51,037 bases of DNA, taken from a virus. Both the position numbers and the translations under genes were made by a program. The stretch is taken from IMG/VR virus record IMGVR_UViG_3300036851_000137, positions 1-51,037 of that record; one strand, written 5' to 3'. The notes under the pieces were generated by a model. The model worked only from the letters and a program-made list of their open reading frames with translations. It had not been told where the DNA came from and searched no databases. Shown here piece by piece: positions 15,695 through 22,917 of the stretch (its first letter is position 1; each line of letters opens with the position of its first letter).

Positions 15695-15732
15695 GCGAGT
15701 GCCGATAAATACCTTTATCAGCAAGGGGATGC

Positions 15733-15930
15733 ATGATGGGATATGACACCTGGAAAGCAACCAATCCAGACGACGACACGCTCGACCCCGCGCCGGAATG
15801 GCCCGAGGACATCTACGCGACCCAAGCTGAAGCGACGGCAGCGGCCCGTGATGCCGGTCTGGTTCCGCGCCAATATCGGCTTGCTCCGCTGCCCGTTGGT
15901 TGGTCGGTTGAGCCAGAGTTCTTCGGATGA
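15733..15930 (+). CDS. Conserved small phage protein (MGYDTWKATNP type)
   Basis: 65 aa. AAGGGG is followed by ATGATGG, so either ATG may be used. MMGYDTWKATNPDDD at the start is a pattern seen in small early proteins of proteobacterial phages. The rest is acidic then Pro/Trp-rich. A leader motif CTTTATCAGCAAGGGG precedes it. Function unknown. Confidence 0.75.
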   Translation: MMGYDTWKATNPDDDTLDPAPEWPEDIYATQAEATAAARDAGLVPRQYRLAPLPVGWSVEPEFFG

Positions 15931-16142
15931 TAAGCCCCGACGACAAACGGCTGGACGTTGCCCGGCAGAGTATCATAGCAGCGGACGCGGAGTTTGAGGC
16001 GTTACGAGGCGAGGCGGTGAGCAAGCGAGCGATGATCGAGCTTGATAACTGCATGGAGCTTTGCGACTCTCTGCTCGCCCGCATCGGCACGTGCCGCGCC
16101 GCGTTGGCTAATGAGCGTGCCGATAAAATGCCTTCTGAGTAA
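15927..16142 (+). CDS. 71-aa helical hypothetical protein
   Basis: ATG 15927 overlaps the previous stop by ATGA. It is almost entirely helical (VARQSIIAADAEFEALRGEA and onward), with Cys residues in the second half. It ends SE-stop within TTCTGAGTAAGGAA, a sequence repeated at the end of the kinase gene at 18999. Function unknown. Confidence 0.7.
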   Translation: MISPDDKRLDVARQSIIAADAEFEALRGEAVSKRAMIELDNCMELCDSLLARIGTCRAALANERADKMPSE

Positions 16143-16153
16143 GGAAACCAAAA

Positions 16154-16327
16154 ATGCAGTTCTATTTTCGTGTTCGGGTCATTCTTGAAGGGGTGACGAT
16201 CACCGTTGATGCCGAATCACGGGAAGAAGCAGAGGAAAAAGCGCGCGCTGGAAATTGGGCAGATATGGATACCGGGACAGCAGAGCTTACCGACTGGAGC
16301 TCTCTACGTTTCGCGGGGCATGAGTGA
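16154..16327 (+). CDS. 57-aa hypothetical protein
   Basis: ATG 16154 follows AAGGAAACCAAAA. It begins MQFYFRVRVILEGVTITVDA and continues SREEAEEKARAG, a beta-strand pair plus charged helix seen in many small phage proteins of unknown role. The terminal part is DTGTAELTDWSSLRF. TGA at 16327. Confidence 0.7.
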   Translation: MQFYFRVRVILEGVTITVDAESREEAEEKARAGNWADMDTGTAELTDWSSLRFAGHE

Positions 16328-16364
16328 CCTTAAACGCGCTTATCGGTAAGGGAAGAAACGGAAA

Positions 16365-16682
16365 ATGGCAAAGCTAAAATGGGTGCCGGGACCGTGGCTG
16401 GCGCGTGATAACGGAGTATGCTGGCAGATAGATGCCGCGCAAGACGCTGTGGCAACGACGCAATTTTGCTACGCTCGCGAGACTGCTGCCAACGCCCGCC
16501 TGATCGCCGCCGCGCCCGAGCTTTACGAGGCGCTATCCAAACTGGCTAACGAGGTGGCCGGAATTTGCGAGTTGGCAGAAGCGGCGATCCGCGAGGGCGC
16601 CGGGCACACGAATTATTCGGTACTCTGGCAGCGTCAAGCCGAAGCCACGCTGGCCCTCGCCAAAGCTAGAGGCGAGCCATGA
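16365..16682 (+). CDS. WTPGPW-type phage protein
   Basis: 105 aa. The opening MAKLKWVPGPWLARDNGVCW and the block AANARLIAAAPELYEALSKL mark a widespread phage family of unknown function. A second copy lies at 30245-30556; both end ALAKARGEP and both overlap the next gene by ATGA, so they look like duplicated cassettes. A TTATCGGTAAGGG leader precedes it. Confidence 0.85.
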   Translation: MAKLKWVPGPWLARDNGVCWQIDAAQDAVATTQFCYARETAANARLIAAAPELYEALSKLANEVAGICELAEAAIREGAGHTNYSVLWQRQAEATLALAKARGEP

Positions 16683-17185
16683 CCCGCGTCGCAACCGCGA
16701 TCCTCGCCGTGCTCATAGCCGCCGGCACGGTCGGCGCGCTGGCTGTCGCCGAGCCGTCGCCCGCGACGTTCAGCGGGGATGCTGTCGTGGTAGATGGGGA
16801 CAGCCTCCGCGTGGGAGGCGTGCGCGTGCGCCTCGCTTACATCGACGCGCCTGAGAGCGGACAGACCTGCTACGACGCTCAGCGGACGCCCTGGCGTTGC
16901 GGAGAGGCAGCTACACGGGCGCTGCAACGGATGATCGCCCTCGATTTGCGCGTGACGTGCCAAGCGAAGGCGACCGACCGCTACCAGCGCACGATCGCGG
17001 TTTGTCGCAATGGAGACGGGGATCTCGGCAAGCGCATGGTCGCGCTCGGCATGGCGGTTCGCTACGAGCGCTACGCCGACGACGCCTACCGCGACGAGCA
17101 GGCTGCGGCGAAGACCGAGCGGCTCGGGTTGTGGAACGGCGACTTTATGATGCCCGAGCAATGGCGCCGTAACGTACTCAGATAG
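16679..17185 (+). CDS. Secreted staphylococcal-nuclease-like thermonuclease
   Basis: 168 aa. Residues 1-24 form a signal peptide (VATAILAVLIAAGTVGALAV, ending AVA-EPSP). The SNase core has VDGDSLRVGGVRVRLAYIDA followed by PESGQ, giving the Asp and Arg metal/phosphate ligands and catalytic Glu; the second Arg is in RYQRTIAVC. YRDEQAAAKTERLGLWNG is the usual end of the domain. Export would place it in the periplasm, where it could degrade incoming DNA or scavenge nucleotides. The start overlaps the previous stop by ATGA. Confidence 0.87.
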   Translation: MTRVATAILAVLIAAGTVGALAVAEPSPATFSGDAVVVDGDSLRVGGVRVRLAYIDAPESGQTCYDAQRTPWRCGEAATRALQRMIALDLRVTCQAKATDRYQRTIAVCRNGDGDLGKRMVALGMAVRYERYADDAYRDEQAAAKTERLGLWNGDFMMPEQWRRNVLR

Positions 17186-17194
17186 GATAGGGCG

Positions 17195-17377
17195 ATGATT
17201 TGGGAACGTATGTGCTACAATTTGCACAAACAAGGTATGCCGCGCACCGCCATCGCGGCCCGGCTGGCTGATACCTATGGCGGCACAACCCACGAATGGC
17301 TGCTAGAGGATTTCGATTACGCGATCGAACTCTGCGAGCGTGGCCCGGTTCCCGGCTATGAACACCCTGACTGTTAA
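17195..17377 (+). CDS. 60-aa hypothetical protein
   Basis: ATG 17195 with AGGATAGGGCG upstream. The sequence contains LHKQGMPRTAIAARLADTYG, which looks like a short helix-turn-helix-like segment, and ends in an acidic helix and GYEHPDC. Followed by the leader GACTGTTAAT plus TTAAGGACACGC. Function unknown. Confidence 0.65.
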   Translation: MIWERMCYNLHKQGMPRTAIAARLADTYGGTTHEWLLEDFDYAIELCERGPVPGYEHPDC

Positions 17378-17398
17378 TCCCTCTTAAGGACACGCAAA

Positions 17399-17608
17399 AT
17401 GAATTGTCCGATAAAGTATCGCTCGCCGTTTGGTGAAAACTATTGTCTAGCATGGCTCATTTATCACGGGGCATTCACGATAATAGGCGCGGCCATGTTG
17501 ACTATCACGCTCGGGTGGTCGTGTGCTCCGATCGGAATGATCCCTGGTGTTGTTGCCGGCATAGGCAATTTCTTGATAGATCGGTCGTTTGACCGGCGTC
17601 GCTCATAA
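17399..17608 (+). CDS. 69-aa inner-membrane protein
   Basis: Two hydrophobic segments: LAWLIYHGAFTIIGAAMLTI (about residues 17-37) and APIGMIPGVVAGIGNFLI (about 43-60), with a basic DRSFDRRRS tail. ATG 17399 follows TTAAGGACACGCAAA. Small two-helix membrane proteins in early operons often act in superinfection exclusion or lysis timing; nothing here decides which. Confidence 0.7.
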   Translation: MNCPIKYRSPFGENYCLAWLIYHGAFTIIGAAMLTITLGWSCAPIGMIPGVVAGIGNFLIDRSFDRRRS

Positions 17609-17636
17609 TCGCTTTTAACAGCAAGGAGTAGGAAGG

Positions 17637-18239
17637 ATGGCAAAGGATGCAGTCGCGACGATGGGAAGTGTACTGCCAGACGATGCCGGCGGTCGCGACG
17701 CCGTGCATGTTGCGGTATTCTCGGCTACGTCGCCAGCGCGGTTACTGCCGGGACAGGCGGTCGGTATAGTTGAACCCGAGCCGAATGATCTCGGCGATAC
17801 GGTCGTGACGGGCAGCGGCGCGTCGGCGCCGGTCGGCATCGTTGATCCATTCATCGCTGGGGCGATCCCGGCGGGCGAACGGTTCTGGGTTTACCTGTTC
17901 CCGCGGACGATCACGGCGCTGTCGCACCGCTGGAGCCATCCGGCGTTTGAGGATACGGGCGGCAATGCCTACGCGACGCCAGGCAGCAAGGCTGCGTCTG
18001 AGAAGTGGCTACAGGATTTCTGCGAAGGTGCCGACTGCCCTGGCTATCACGCCGTCATGGGCAAGGCTGAGCACATCGCCAACGGCGGGTCTGGCTCGCA
18101 ATATGACGACGAATATATGCACTTTGACGGGCAGGATGCGCACGGCGAAATCCCGCCGGAGTTCTGGGATCATGTCGAGGTCGTGCTTGGGCGGAAGATC
18201 GCCGGAACGAAATCCAGCTATTTCAGCTGCTCGTGCTGA
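17637..18239 (+). CDS. Conserved phage hypothetical protein with FSCSC terminus
   Basis: 200 aa. MAKDAVATMGSVLPDDAGGR, then GRDAVHVAVF, GERFWVYLFPRTITALSHRW and the C-terminal block HGEIPPEFWDHVEVVLGRKI, ending YFSCSC, match a protein type common in accessory regions of proteobacterial phages. The clustered terminal cysteines suggest metal or disulfide chemistry. Function is not known. RBS AAGGAGTAGGAAGG. Confidence 0.75.
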   Translation: MAKDAVATMGSVLPDDAGGRDAVHVAVFSATSPARLLPGQAVGIVEPEPNDLGDTVVTGSGASAPVGIVDPFIAGAIPAGERFWVYLFPRTITALSHRWSHPAFEDTGGNAYATPGSKAASEKWLQDFCEGADCPGYHAVMGKAEHIANGGSGSQYDDEYMHFDGQDAHGEIPPEFWDHVEVVLGRKIAGTKSSYFSCSC

Positions 18240-18267
18240 TAACGTCACTTAACGGTAAGGGGAACCC

Positions 18268-19026
18268 ATGCGCGCTGTGATATTCGATATAGACGGTACC
18301 CTCGCGGATGCTAGCCATCGGCTGCACCACGTCACCGGTGGCAACCGAAATTGGGATGCGTTCTTCGCTGCGATGGGCGATGATCCTGTTGTTGAGCCGA
18401 TCCGAGACCTGTTGAATAGCATCACGCGCGGAAGTGATAACCCTATCGTCTTGTGTTCGGGGCGCCCCGAGAATTATCGGGACATAACTGAGGACTGGCT
18501 GCGCCGCCATCAGATCTCGTGGGCTGCTCTCTATATGCGTCCCGAAGGTGATCATCGCGCCGATCACATTGTTAAGGCCCAGTTGCTCACGGGGATGCGC
18601 GGGGATGGATTTGAGCCTTGGATCGCCGTTGATGATCGCCCGAGCATCGTAGCGATGTGGCGCGAGAACGGTATCACCTGCCTGCAATGTCGCGATTGGG
18701 ATGACCGCCACGCGAACCCGGCCAAGACCACGCCTGGACTTTTGACAATAATGGTCGGCCCTAGCGGCGGCGGGAAGACGACGTGGCTGCGCAGTGCGCA
18801 CGCGCTATTCCGAGGAATCGAGCCTCGACACGTCGTCAGCAGCGACGAAATCCGCGAAGATCTGTGCGGCGATTTCCGGTCGCAGGAACGCAACGATGAG
18901 GTGTTTGCCGCACTTCACGCGATCGTGAAGACGCGCCTCGCACGAGGAGATCATTTGTTGCGATTGTCTCAGCAAAGGCGACTGACGTTAATACGCTTTC
19001 TGAGTAAGGAATCGCCCATTGACTGA
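18268..19026 (+). CDS. Polynucleotide 3'-phosphatase/5'-kinase, kinase domain truncated
   Basis: 252 aa. The N-terminal HAD phosphatase begins MRAVIFDIDGTLADASHR (DxDGT nucleophile), with CSGRPENYRDITEDWL and IAVDDRPSIVAMW. From about residue 157 a P-loop kinase starts (IMVGPSGGGKTTW), followed by VVSSDEIREDLCGDFRSQER and EVFAALHAIVKTRLARGDH. Family kinases then continue through a VVDATN block and lid for about 100 residues; here the frame ends in an unrelated LLRLSQQRRLTLIR tail. The 5'-kinase is therefore probably inactive, while the 3'-phosphatase looks complete. It would pair with the RNA ligase at 27855 in RNA repair. Confidence 0.85.
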   Translation: MRAVIFDIDGTLADASHRLHHVTGGNRNWDAFFAAMGDDPVVEPIRDLLNSITRGSDNPIVLCSGRPENYRDITEDWLRRHQISWAALYMRPEGDHRADHIVKAQLLTGMRGDGFEPWIAVDDRPSIVAMWRENGITCLQCRDWDDRHANPAKTTPGLLTIMVGPSGGGKTTWLRSAHALFRGIEPRHVVSSDEIREDLCGDFRSQERNDEVFAALHAIVKTRLARGDHLLRLSQQRRLTLIRFLSKESPID

Positions 19027-19228
19027 TAGCGAGCAAATCAAGCTGTACGCCGAATTGCTGTGGTGGGTGCTCGCCCTATTGGCAGCGTTCTCACCCTTGG
19101 CGTTGGCCGGCATTATCGCTATGGCGCGACCGCCGTTTGGGAGCGCCTTGATGCAACCCCGATCACCGCCGCCAACATTCGAGAAATGGTTAGCTGCAAG
19201 AGACGATAAGGAGAAAGCCAAGTCGTGA
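19019..19228 (+). CDS. 69-aa single-span membrane protein
   Basis: TTG 19019 overlaps the kinase end by 8 nt, with TAAGGAATCGCCCA upstream. One long hydrophobic helix (LLWWVLALLAAFSPLALAGI) follows a short acidic N-terminus; the tail is Pro-rich then charged. It is the last convincing gene of the rightward operon. The gap to 19319 shows only weak, startless coding signal. Function unknown. Confidence 0.65.
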   Translation: MTDSEQIKLYAELLWWVLALLAAFSPLALAGIIAMARPPFGSALMQPRSPPPTFEKWLAARDDKEKAKS

Positions 19229-19319
19229 GTGGCTTGAAAACCGCGACCGCCGATGGGAGGTCAATCGCCCGCGCTGTTTGCGCCTTTCCGCGCCGGCTCC
19301 CCGCTTCCGCGATCGGCAA

Positions 19320-19850
19320 CTACGCTTTCATCCTCCGCTTGCGCTGGCCGACCAAATCGCTCATAGGAAAGTTAGGGGAGTTATCCGGAGACGCTAAGCT
19401 CCCCTCGAACCCGCGCCGGATGCGCTCGGTGCTCAGCTTCGCAACTGATAGGTCGAATGCCCATTCAGTGAGTTGTGCCTTCACCTCGTCGAGCGAGCGG
19501 CAGACGGCCACAGCATCACCCCACGACCGCAGGATATCGTGCATCTCAAGTTGGCTCGTTGGCACCGGCCGCTTTGGAATCTTCAACTCGATCCAGAACG
19601 TTGGCCATACCGCCCCGCTCAGGGCTGATGTTCCCCGAGGGCGCCGAAAGTAGAGGTCCGGCAAGTCGCGCTTAACTCCCATGTCTTTCGCTAGCACGCC
19701 GCGCAGGAACCCCGCATCGCCACCGCCCCTGCTACCATGTCCTATGGCGCTGAAGAACGCGGGCGGCCGCAGATGGCTGCGAAGATAGCCGGCGATCTTC
19801 GCTTGTAGTACAGCTTCGGGGTTCAGCGGCACGAATACCCAACGATACAA
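19320..19850 (-). CDS. VRR-NUC domain nuclease
   Basis: Up to 176 aa. The TTG at 19850 or the GTG at 19832 are the possible starts; both overlap the previous gene. Core: PEAVLQAKIAGYLRSHLRP, then GDAGFLRGVLAKDMGVKRDL with PDLYF, FWIELKIPKRPV and QLEMHDILRSWGDAVAVCRS. The Asp, the E-x-K pair and the following Gln are the PD-(D/E)xK active-site set of VRR-NUC, a structure-specific nuclease family that phages use in recombination or Holliday-junction-type processing. It converges on the plus-strand operon. Confidence 0.87.
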   Translation of the reverse strand: MYRWVFVPLNPEAVLQAKIAGYLRSHLRPPAFFSAIGHGSRGGGDAGFLRGVLAKDMGVKRDLPDLYFRRPRGTSALSGAVWPTFWIELKIPKRPVPTSQLEMHDILRSWGDAVAVCRSLDEVKAQLTEWAFDLSVAKLSTERIRRGFEGSLASPDNSPNFPMSDLVGQRKRRMKA

Positions 19851-20089
19851 TTCGACCGCGCGCTAAAGCATCCGGCCGGCCTCGGTTCGCACCGCATCTC
19901 GACGATGCGCAGGTCGACAAACAGCCCAAAGTCGCGAACGGCGGTCATGGCCTCACGGCATGTCGATAGGGACTTTGCGCAGATCGGCTCGGGTGCTGGC
20001 GGGGTAGTTATTAATTCATAATCCCCCGACCCCGCTGCCGCAACAACAAATGGAACGATGATTGATAGAAGGATAATTCTAAACAACAT
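19823..20089 (-). CDS. 88-aa exported hypothetical protein
   Basis: ATG 20089 overlaps the last 11 nt of the HNH gene. The N-terminus MLFRIILLSIIVPFVVAAAG is a signal peptide or anchor. The mature part has four to five Cys (PICAKSLSTC, MRCEP, AGCFS, SNCIVGYSC) that could form disulfides in the periplasm. No family recognised. It lies between two nucleases but shows no nuclease motif. Confidence 0.65.
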   Translation of the reverse strand: MLFRIILLSIIVPFVVAAAGSGDYELITTPPAPEPICAKSLSTCREAMTAVRDFGLFVDLRIVEMRCEPRPAGCFSARSNCIVGYSCR

Positions 20090-20666
20090 GGTGCCACTTC
20101 GTCCCATTGATGACACCCCAAACAGTGCCTTGGCAGACCCCAAATAGTTTTGCTATTTCACGTTGCGTTGCTTTAGTATTAGCAAGAATGCGTATCTTTC
20201 TCACGTCGTCGTCAGTGAGTTTTGCTTCTCCATGAGCCATACCTTTGCGACCGTCTCGCCCAAAATTAGGGTGCCGATTGCCCAACAACACGGTCCCATG
20301 TCGGTATCTGTCTGCCGTATTTTCTTTTGCTGTACCCCACCTGAGATTGGAAGGTGTGTTGTTTGCGCGCGCCCCATCATTGTGACACGCTTGGTGAGCG
20401 GGCGACGGACACGGACCAACAAATGCCTCTAAAACCAACGCGTGCACAGGGCGACGCTTTACTGTGGAGATCAGTCCGCTATAGATTTTGACATAAAGGT
20501 ATCCACCTCGACCTTTTGTGGGGCGCATCATTAGGCCGGGACGCGCTCCTCTTGGTAGCGAGCGAACACGTCCCAAATCGGAAACTTCATAGCGTCCATC
20601 ATGCCCAACGACAGATCGCCAATTTTCGGCGGTGCCGATCGCGGCGTAGGACGGGAGTGCGATCAT
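20079..20666 (-). CDS. NUMOD4/HNH homing endonuclease
   Basis: 195 aa. The N-terminal NUMOD4 motif (ENWRSVVGHDGRYEVSDLGR with VRS), an HNH core (VHALVLEAFVGPCPSPAHQA, CHNDGARANNTPSNLRWGT, ENTADRYRHGT) and a C-terminal helix-turn-helix (KATQREIAKLFGVCQGTVWG) are the standard layout of free-standing phage homing endonucleases. It cuts intron-less or endonuclease-less relatives and spreads by repair. The start overlaps the 35-aa gene by ATGA. Confidence 0.9.
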   Translation of the reverse strand: MIALPSYAAIGTAENWRSVVGHDGRYEVSDLGRVRSLPRGARPGLMMRPTKGRGGYLYVKIYSGLISTVKRRPVHALVLEAFVGPCPSPAHQACHNDGARANNTPSNLRWGTAKENTADRYRHGTVLLGNRHPNFGRDGRKGMAHGEAKLTDDDVRKIRILANTKATQREIAKLFGVCQGTVWGVINGTKWHHVV

Positions 20667-20770
20667 CGGGGTGCCAGGAATGCATTGCCGCGCGCCACTT
20701 GGCCCTTGGTCGGGCGGCGCGGTGGTACGTGTTTCGCCGGCTTGCGCGGCGGCTTCTTCGGGGATTTCAT
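20663..20770 (-). CDS. 35-aa very basic protein
   Basis: ATG 20770 to TGA 20663. MKSPKKPPRKPAKHVPPRRP followed by TKGQVARGNAFLAPR: nearly half Lys, Arg and Pro, with no acidic residue. It overlaps the HNH start by ATGA. The ribosome site is weak. It could bind nucleic acid. Too short for a family call. Confidence 0.5.
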   Translation of the reverse strand: MKSPKKPPRKPAKHVPPRRPTKGQVARGNAFLAPR

Positions 20771-20808
20771 CAGTGTAGCACCTGACCCTTAATGTTTGTT
20801 ATGAGCAA

Positions 20809-21631
20809 TTATACGCCGCAGATGCCTTCGCACTCGTTGTTGAACAAATCGCCTTGCCCGCGCTCCGCATCTGACCTGATGTCGGCGTGTTCGAGAGGGA
20901 CAAGACTGCGGTGCAAAAACAATTCGCTCCGCGTCTTGCTGAAACCGGGGCGGGATAAGGCGATCAACCGCAATGGCGTCCTCCCACTCCGCAGGATTCT
21001 GGCGGATCTGTCGCCAATGCTCATTCGAGTGGTACGGGCAACCGATGCACGAGCTTTTGGCTGGCGTGGGGAACCCGTTGCGCTCCATCCAAAGGAGGCA
21101 GTCGCTGCGGCTTAGGCGTTTCTCAATAAGCGGCCAGCGTCGCTCAATCCACGCGAGCGGCCCTGGCTTGACGCGGTAGATTTCATCCATCGAAATGCCG
21201 ATCCACATTTCGATCTGCGGTGTTTTCGGTTGCCGTTGGCGCGGCTTGATCCCGAGCTTTTCCTTCATCCGGCGCTCGATGGGTTCGATCTTGTAATGAC
21301 CCGTGCATTGCCTTCGGAGCGGAGCCGCAACCCCTCCCTTTCCCGCGACGAAGAATGGCGCCGTCGCCGCTCGGCCTTGCCCTCGGATAGCCTCGCCACG
21401 GGCCAATTTGTCGATGTCCTCGCGAATGTTGCCCTGCCTGACGATTTCAATGGGGAACGGTAGGACATTTGGCGACATGAGCCAGCGGAGGTGATCGTAA
21501 ACCGTCGCGGGTTCCCATCCCGTATCGGCGAAGATGGCGCAATCCGGCATTGGTCCTATCTCACCCGCCGCCGCCATGAGGGCAAGCGTGGTCGATTGGA
21601 CGCCGGCGCCTAGCGATAGGATGCGGAGCAT
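20809..21631 (-). pseudogene. PAPS-reductase-like PP-loop protein, frameshifted near its C-terminus
   Basis: ATG 21631 with TTAAGGG upstream. The PP-loop region MLRILSLGAGVQSTTLALMA, then FADTGWEPATVYDHL, RRQCTGHYKIEPI and SSCIGCPYHSNEHWRQIR, matches phage proteins of the phosphoadenosine-phosphosulfate reductase family. After AIAVDRLI the frame runs into Arg-rich junk and stops at 20789. The +1 frame instead continues FSKTRSELFLHRSLVPLEHA and ends FNNECEGICGV at TAA 20809, the normal family terminus. One extra C in the CCC run at 20952-20954 (GGG on the plus strand) explains it. Mutation or a sequencing error is likely; programmed +1 frameshifting is not excluded. Confidence 0.8.
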
Positions 21632-21650
21632 GGTCTGCCCTTAATCTTTT

Positions 21651-22235
21651 TTAACGGCCAGCGGCGGCGATGGCCGCTCGATATCGGCGCGCCGCCGCAC
21701 CGCGAGAGAACCTTGAAGGCGCAGGGATGTCGCGATTCGCACTCCAAGCGACCATGCTCATGCGACCTACTGCTGGCGCAATCTCGGCAGCTGGGATCAG
21801 GAACGGGACGAGATCCTTCCGCCACACATTGATTTGACGAGACCGCCTCCCGCCTCCCTGCTGCTGTGCGATGCAGCGATAGCCAAGCGCTCGCCAGAAA
21901 TCATTAGCATCGATGTCGAACGCGCATCGAAGCTGAATGGCCTCCGAGCCATCCGCGTCCGCCTCAAGCACCCGGATAAGTCCCTCGCCATACAGTCGCC
22001 GCCGCGCGTCGTATTGGATGCAAACCTGATGGCAAGAAACGATACCGCCGAAGGCTCCATGCCAGACGTAGCCGCACGGCTCGCCGCCGAGCAGCCCGAG
22101 CAAGATACGCCCGGCGCTCAGTTCGCGCTCAAACGTGACCCGTGGGTAGAATGACAACGCTGTGGCATTCTTCCGTTGAAGGCTATCCACATAGGTCAGC
22201 AGGTCCGGGTGCGCTCTGACGGCCACGAAATCCAT
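21651..22235 (-). CDS. GNAT-fold acetyltransferase-like protein
   Basis: 194 aa from ATG 22235. GRILLGLLGGEPCGYVWHGA is a GNAT-like strand pair. VCIQYDARRRLYGEGLIRVL aligns with the acetyl-CoA-binding motif A region, although the usual Q/RxxGxG/A is reduced to RRLYGEG. DIDANDFWRALGYRCIAQ matches the terminal FWxxLGF motif. Phages use such enzymes on bases, toxins or host proteins. The substrate cannot be read from sequence. The C-terminal 40 residues are Arg-rich and may be an extra binding tail. Confidence 0.7.
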   Translation of the reverse strand: MDFVAVRAHPDLLTYVDSLQRKNATALSFYPRVTFERELSAGRILLGLLGGEPCGYVWHGAFGGIVSCHQVCIQYDARRRLYGEGLIRVLEADADGSEAIQLRCAFDIDANDFWRALGYRCIAQQQGGGRRSRQINVWRKDLVPFLIPAAEIAPAVGRMSMVAWSANRDIPAPSRFSRGAAARRYRAAIAAAGR

Positions 22236-22240
22236 GACTG

Positions 22241-22531
22241 TTAATGATCTTTATCAGTAGGCGCAATTATTGGGTTCCTATACGACATCTCGGCGTACTT
22301 ACTCCATAACCCCTCCGCAACAATGAAACTCTCTGCCATAACAGCTCTAGTTTCAGCCATTTGATAATAGGGCATCTTGCGTCCGTTTAATAACTCGCGA
22401 ACAGCGACGACATACTCGTGCCCGTCCGGCGAGTCCCGCACTCCAAGCAACGAGCCGATATCCTCAATGATCGACCTAAGAATACGCTCTTGCGGCGGCA
22501 TTGTCGGATCTAGCAAATCAACGGATTTCAT
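22241..22531 (-). CDS. 96-aa hypothetical protein
   Basis: ATG 22531 (MKSVDLLDPTMPPQERILRS); AAAGG and GGGGAAT lie upstream, and two earlier ATGs are less well placed. A helical protein with a central SPDGHEYVVAVRELLNGRKM segment. No family recognised. It lies between the RHH repressor gene and the GNAT gene. Confidence 0.65.
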   Translation of the reverse strand: MKSVDLLDPTMPPQERILRSIIEDIGSLLGVRDSPDGHEYVVAVRELLNGRKMPYYQMAETRAVMAESFIVAEGLWSKYAEMSYRNPIIAPTDKDH

Positions 22532-22563
22532 ATTCCCCATACCTTTACCGAGAAGGATACTTA

Positions 22564-22785
22564 TCAACTAATTGGAACGTGAACGGCCTTGCGTGGGTCG
22601 CCCATCAATCGGCGCAATTCATCATTCGGATGATCCGCAGGTTCTGCTAACCCCCGTTCGATCAGATACCGCATCGCTGCCGCCCGCGTCGGAGGCACCG
22701 TCTGCCGCTGCCGCCACTCATCCACGCGGGCTAGAAGCTCCGGCGCAATCAGCATCTCAAAACGATTTTCTCTCATGCCCGGCAT
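22564..22785 (-). CDS. Ribbon-helix-helix repressor
   Basis: 73 aa from ATG 22785 or 70 aa from ATG 22776. The MRENRFEMLIAPELLARVDE strand and WRQRQTVPPTRAAAMRYLIE helix pair is a CopG/Arc-type RHH domain; RGLAEP follows. A paralogue-like protein (DEWRSGQLVPPSKASAIRCL) is encoded at 36734-36907. The divergent intergenic region carries dyads CGGAA-TT-TTCCG and TACGG-N6-CCGTA that it may bind. The candidate minus-strand -10 (TATCAT) reaches the start codon, so the transcript could be leaderless. Confidence 0.8.
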   Translation of the reverse strand: MPGMRENRFEMLIAPELLARVDEWRQRQTVPPTRAAAMRYLIERGLAEPADHPNDELRRLMGDPRKAVHVPIS

Positions 22786-22787
22786 GA

Positions 22788-22840
22788 TACGGAATTTTCC
22801 GGTTGACGCAAGCCAAAAATCTGCTACGGTACATTCCGTA
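22788..22840 (+). promoter_or_regulatory. Promoter and operator dyads between the RHH gene and 22918 gene
   Basis: Plus strand: TTGACG (22803-22808), 16-bp spacer, TACGGT (22825-22830). Dyad 1 is CGGAATTTTCCG (22790-22801). Dyad 2 is TACGGTACATTCCGTA (22825-22840), covering the -10 box. Inverted octamers TACGGAAT (22788-22795) and ATTCCGTA (22833-22840) link the two. The arrangement fits repression of both divergent genes by the RHH protein. Confidence 0.6.
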
Positions 22841-22917
22841 ACGTCATCAGAATGGCACGGCACACACGGGAGTAGCCTTGCACTGAATGGCATAGACTTC
22901 AGCGGAAAGGCTCAACG

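Noticed and set aside
19229-19319. Extra gene (REWLENRDRRWEVNRP-like frame) after the plus-strand operon
   Set aside because: Charged helical pattern, but no start codon and it runs antisense into the VRR-NUC gene.
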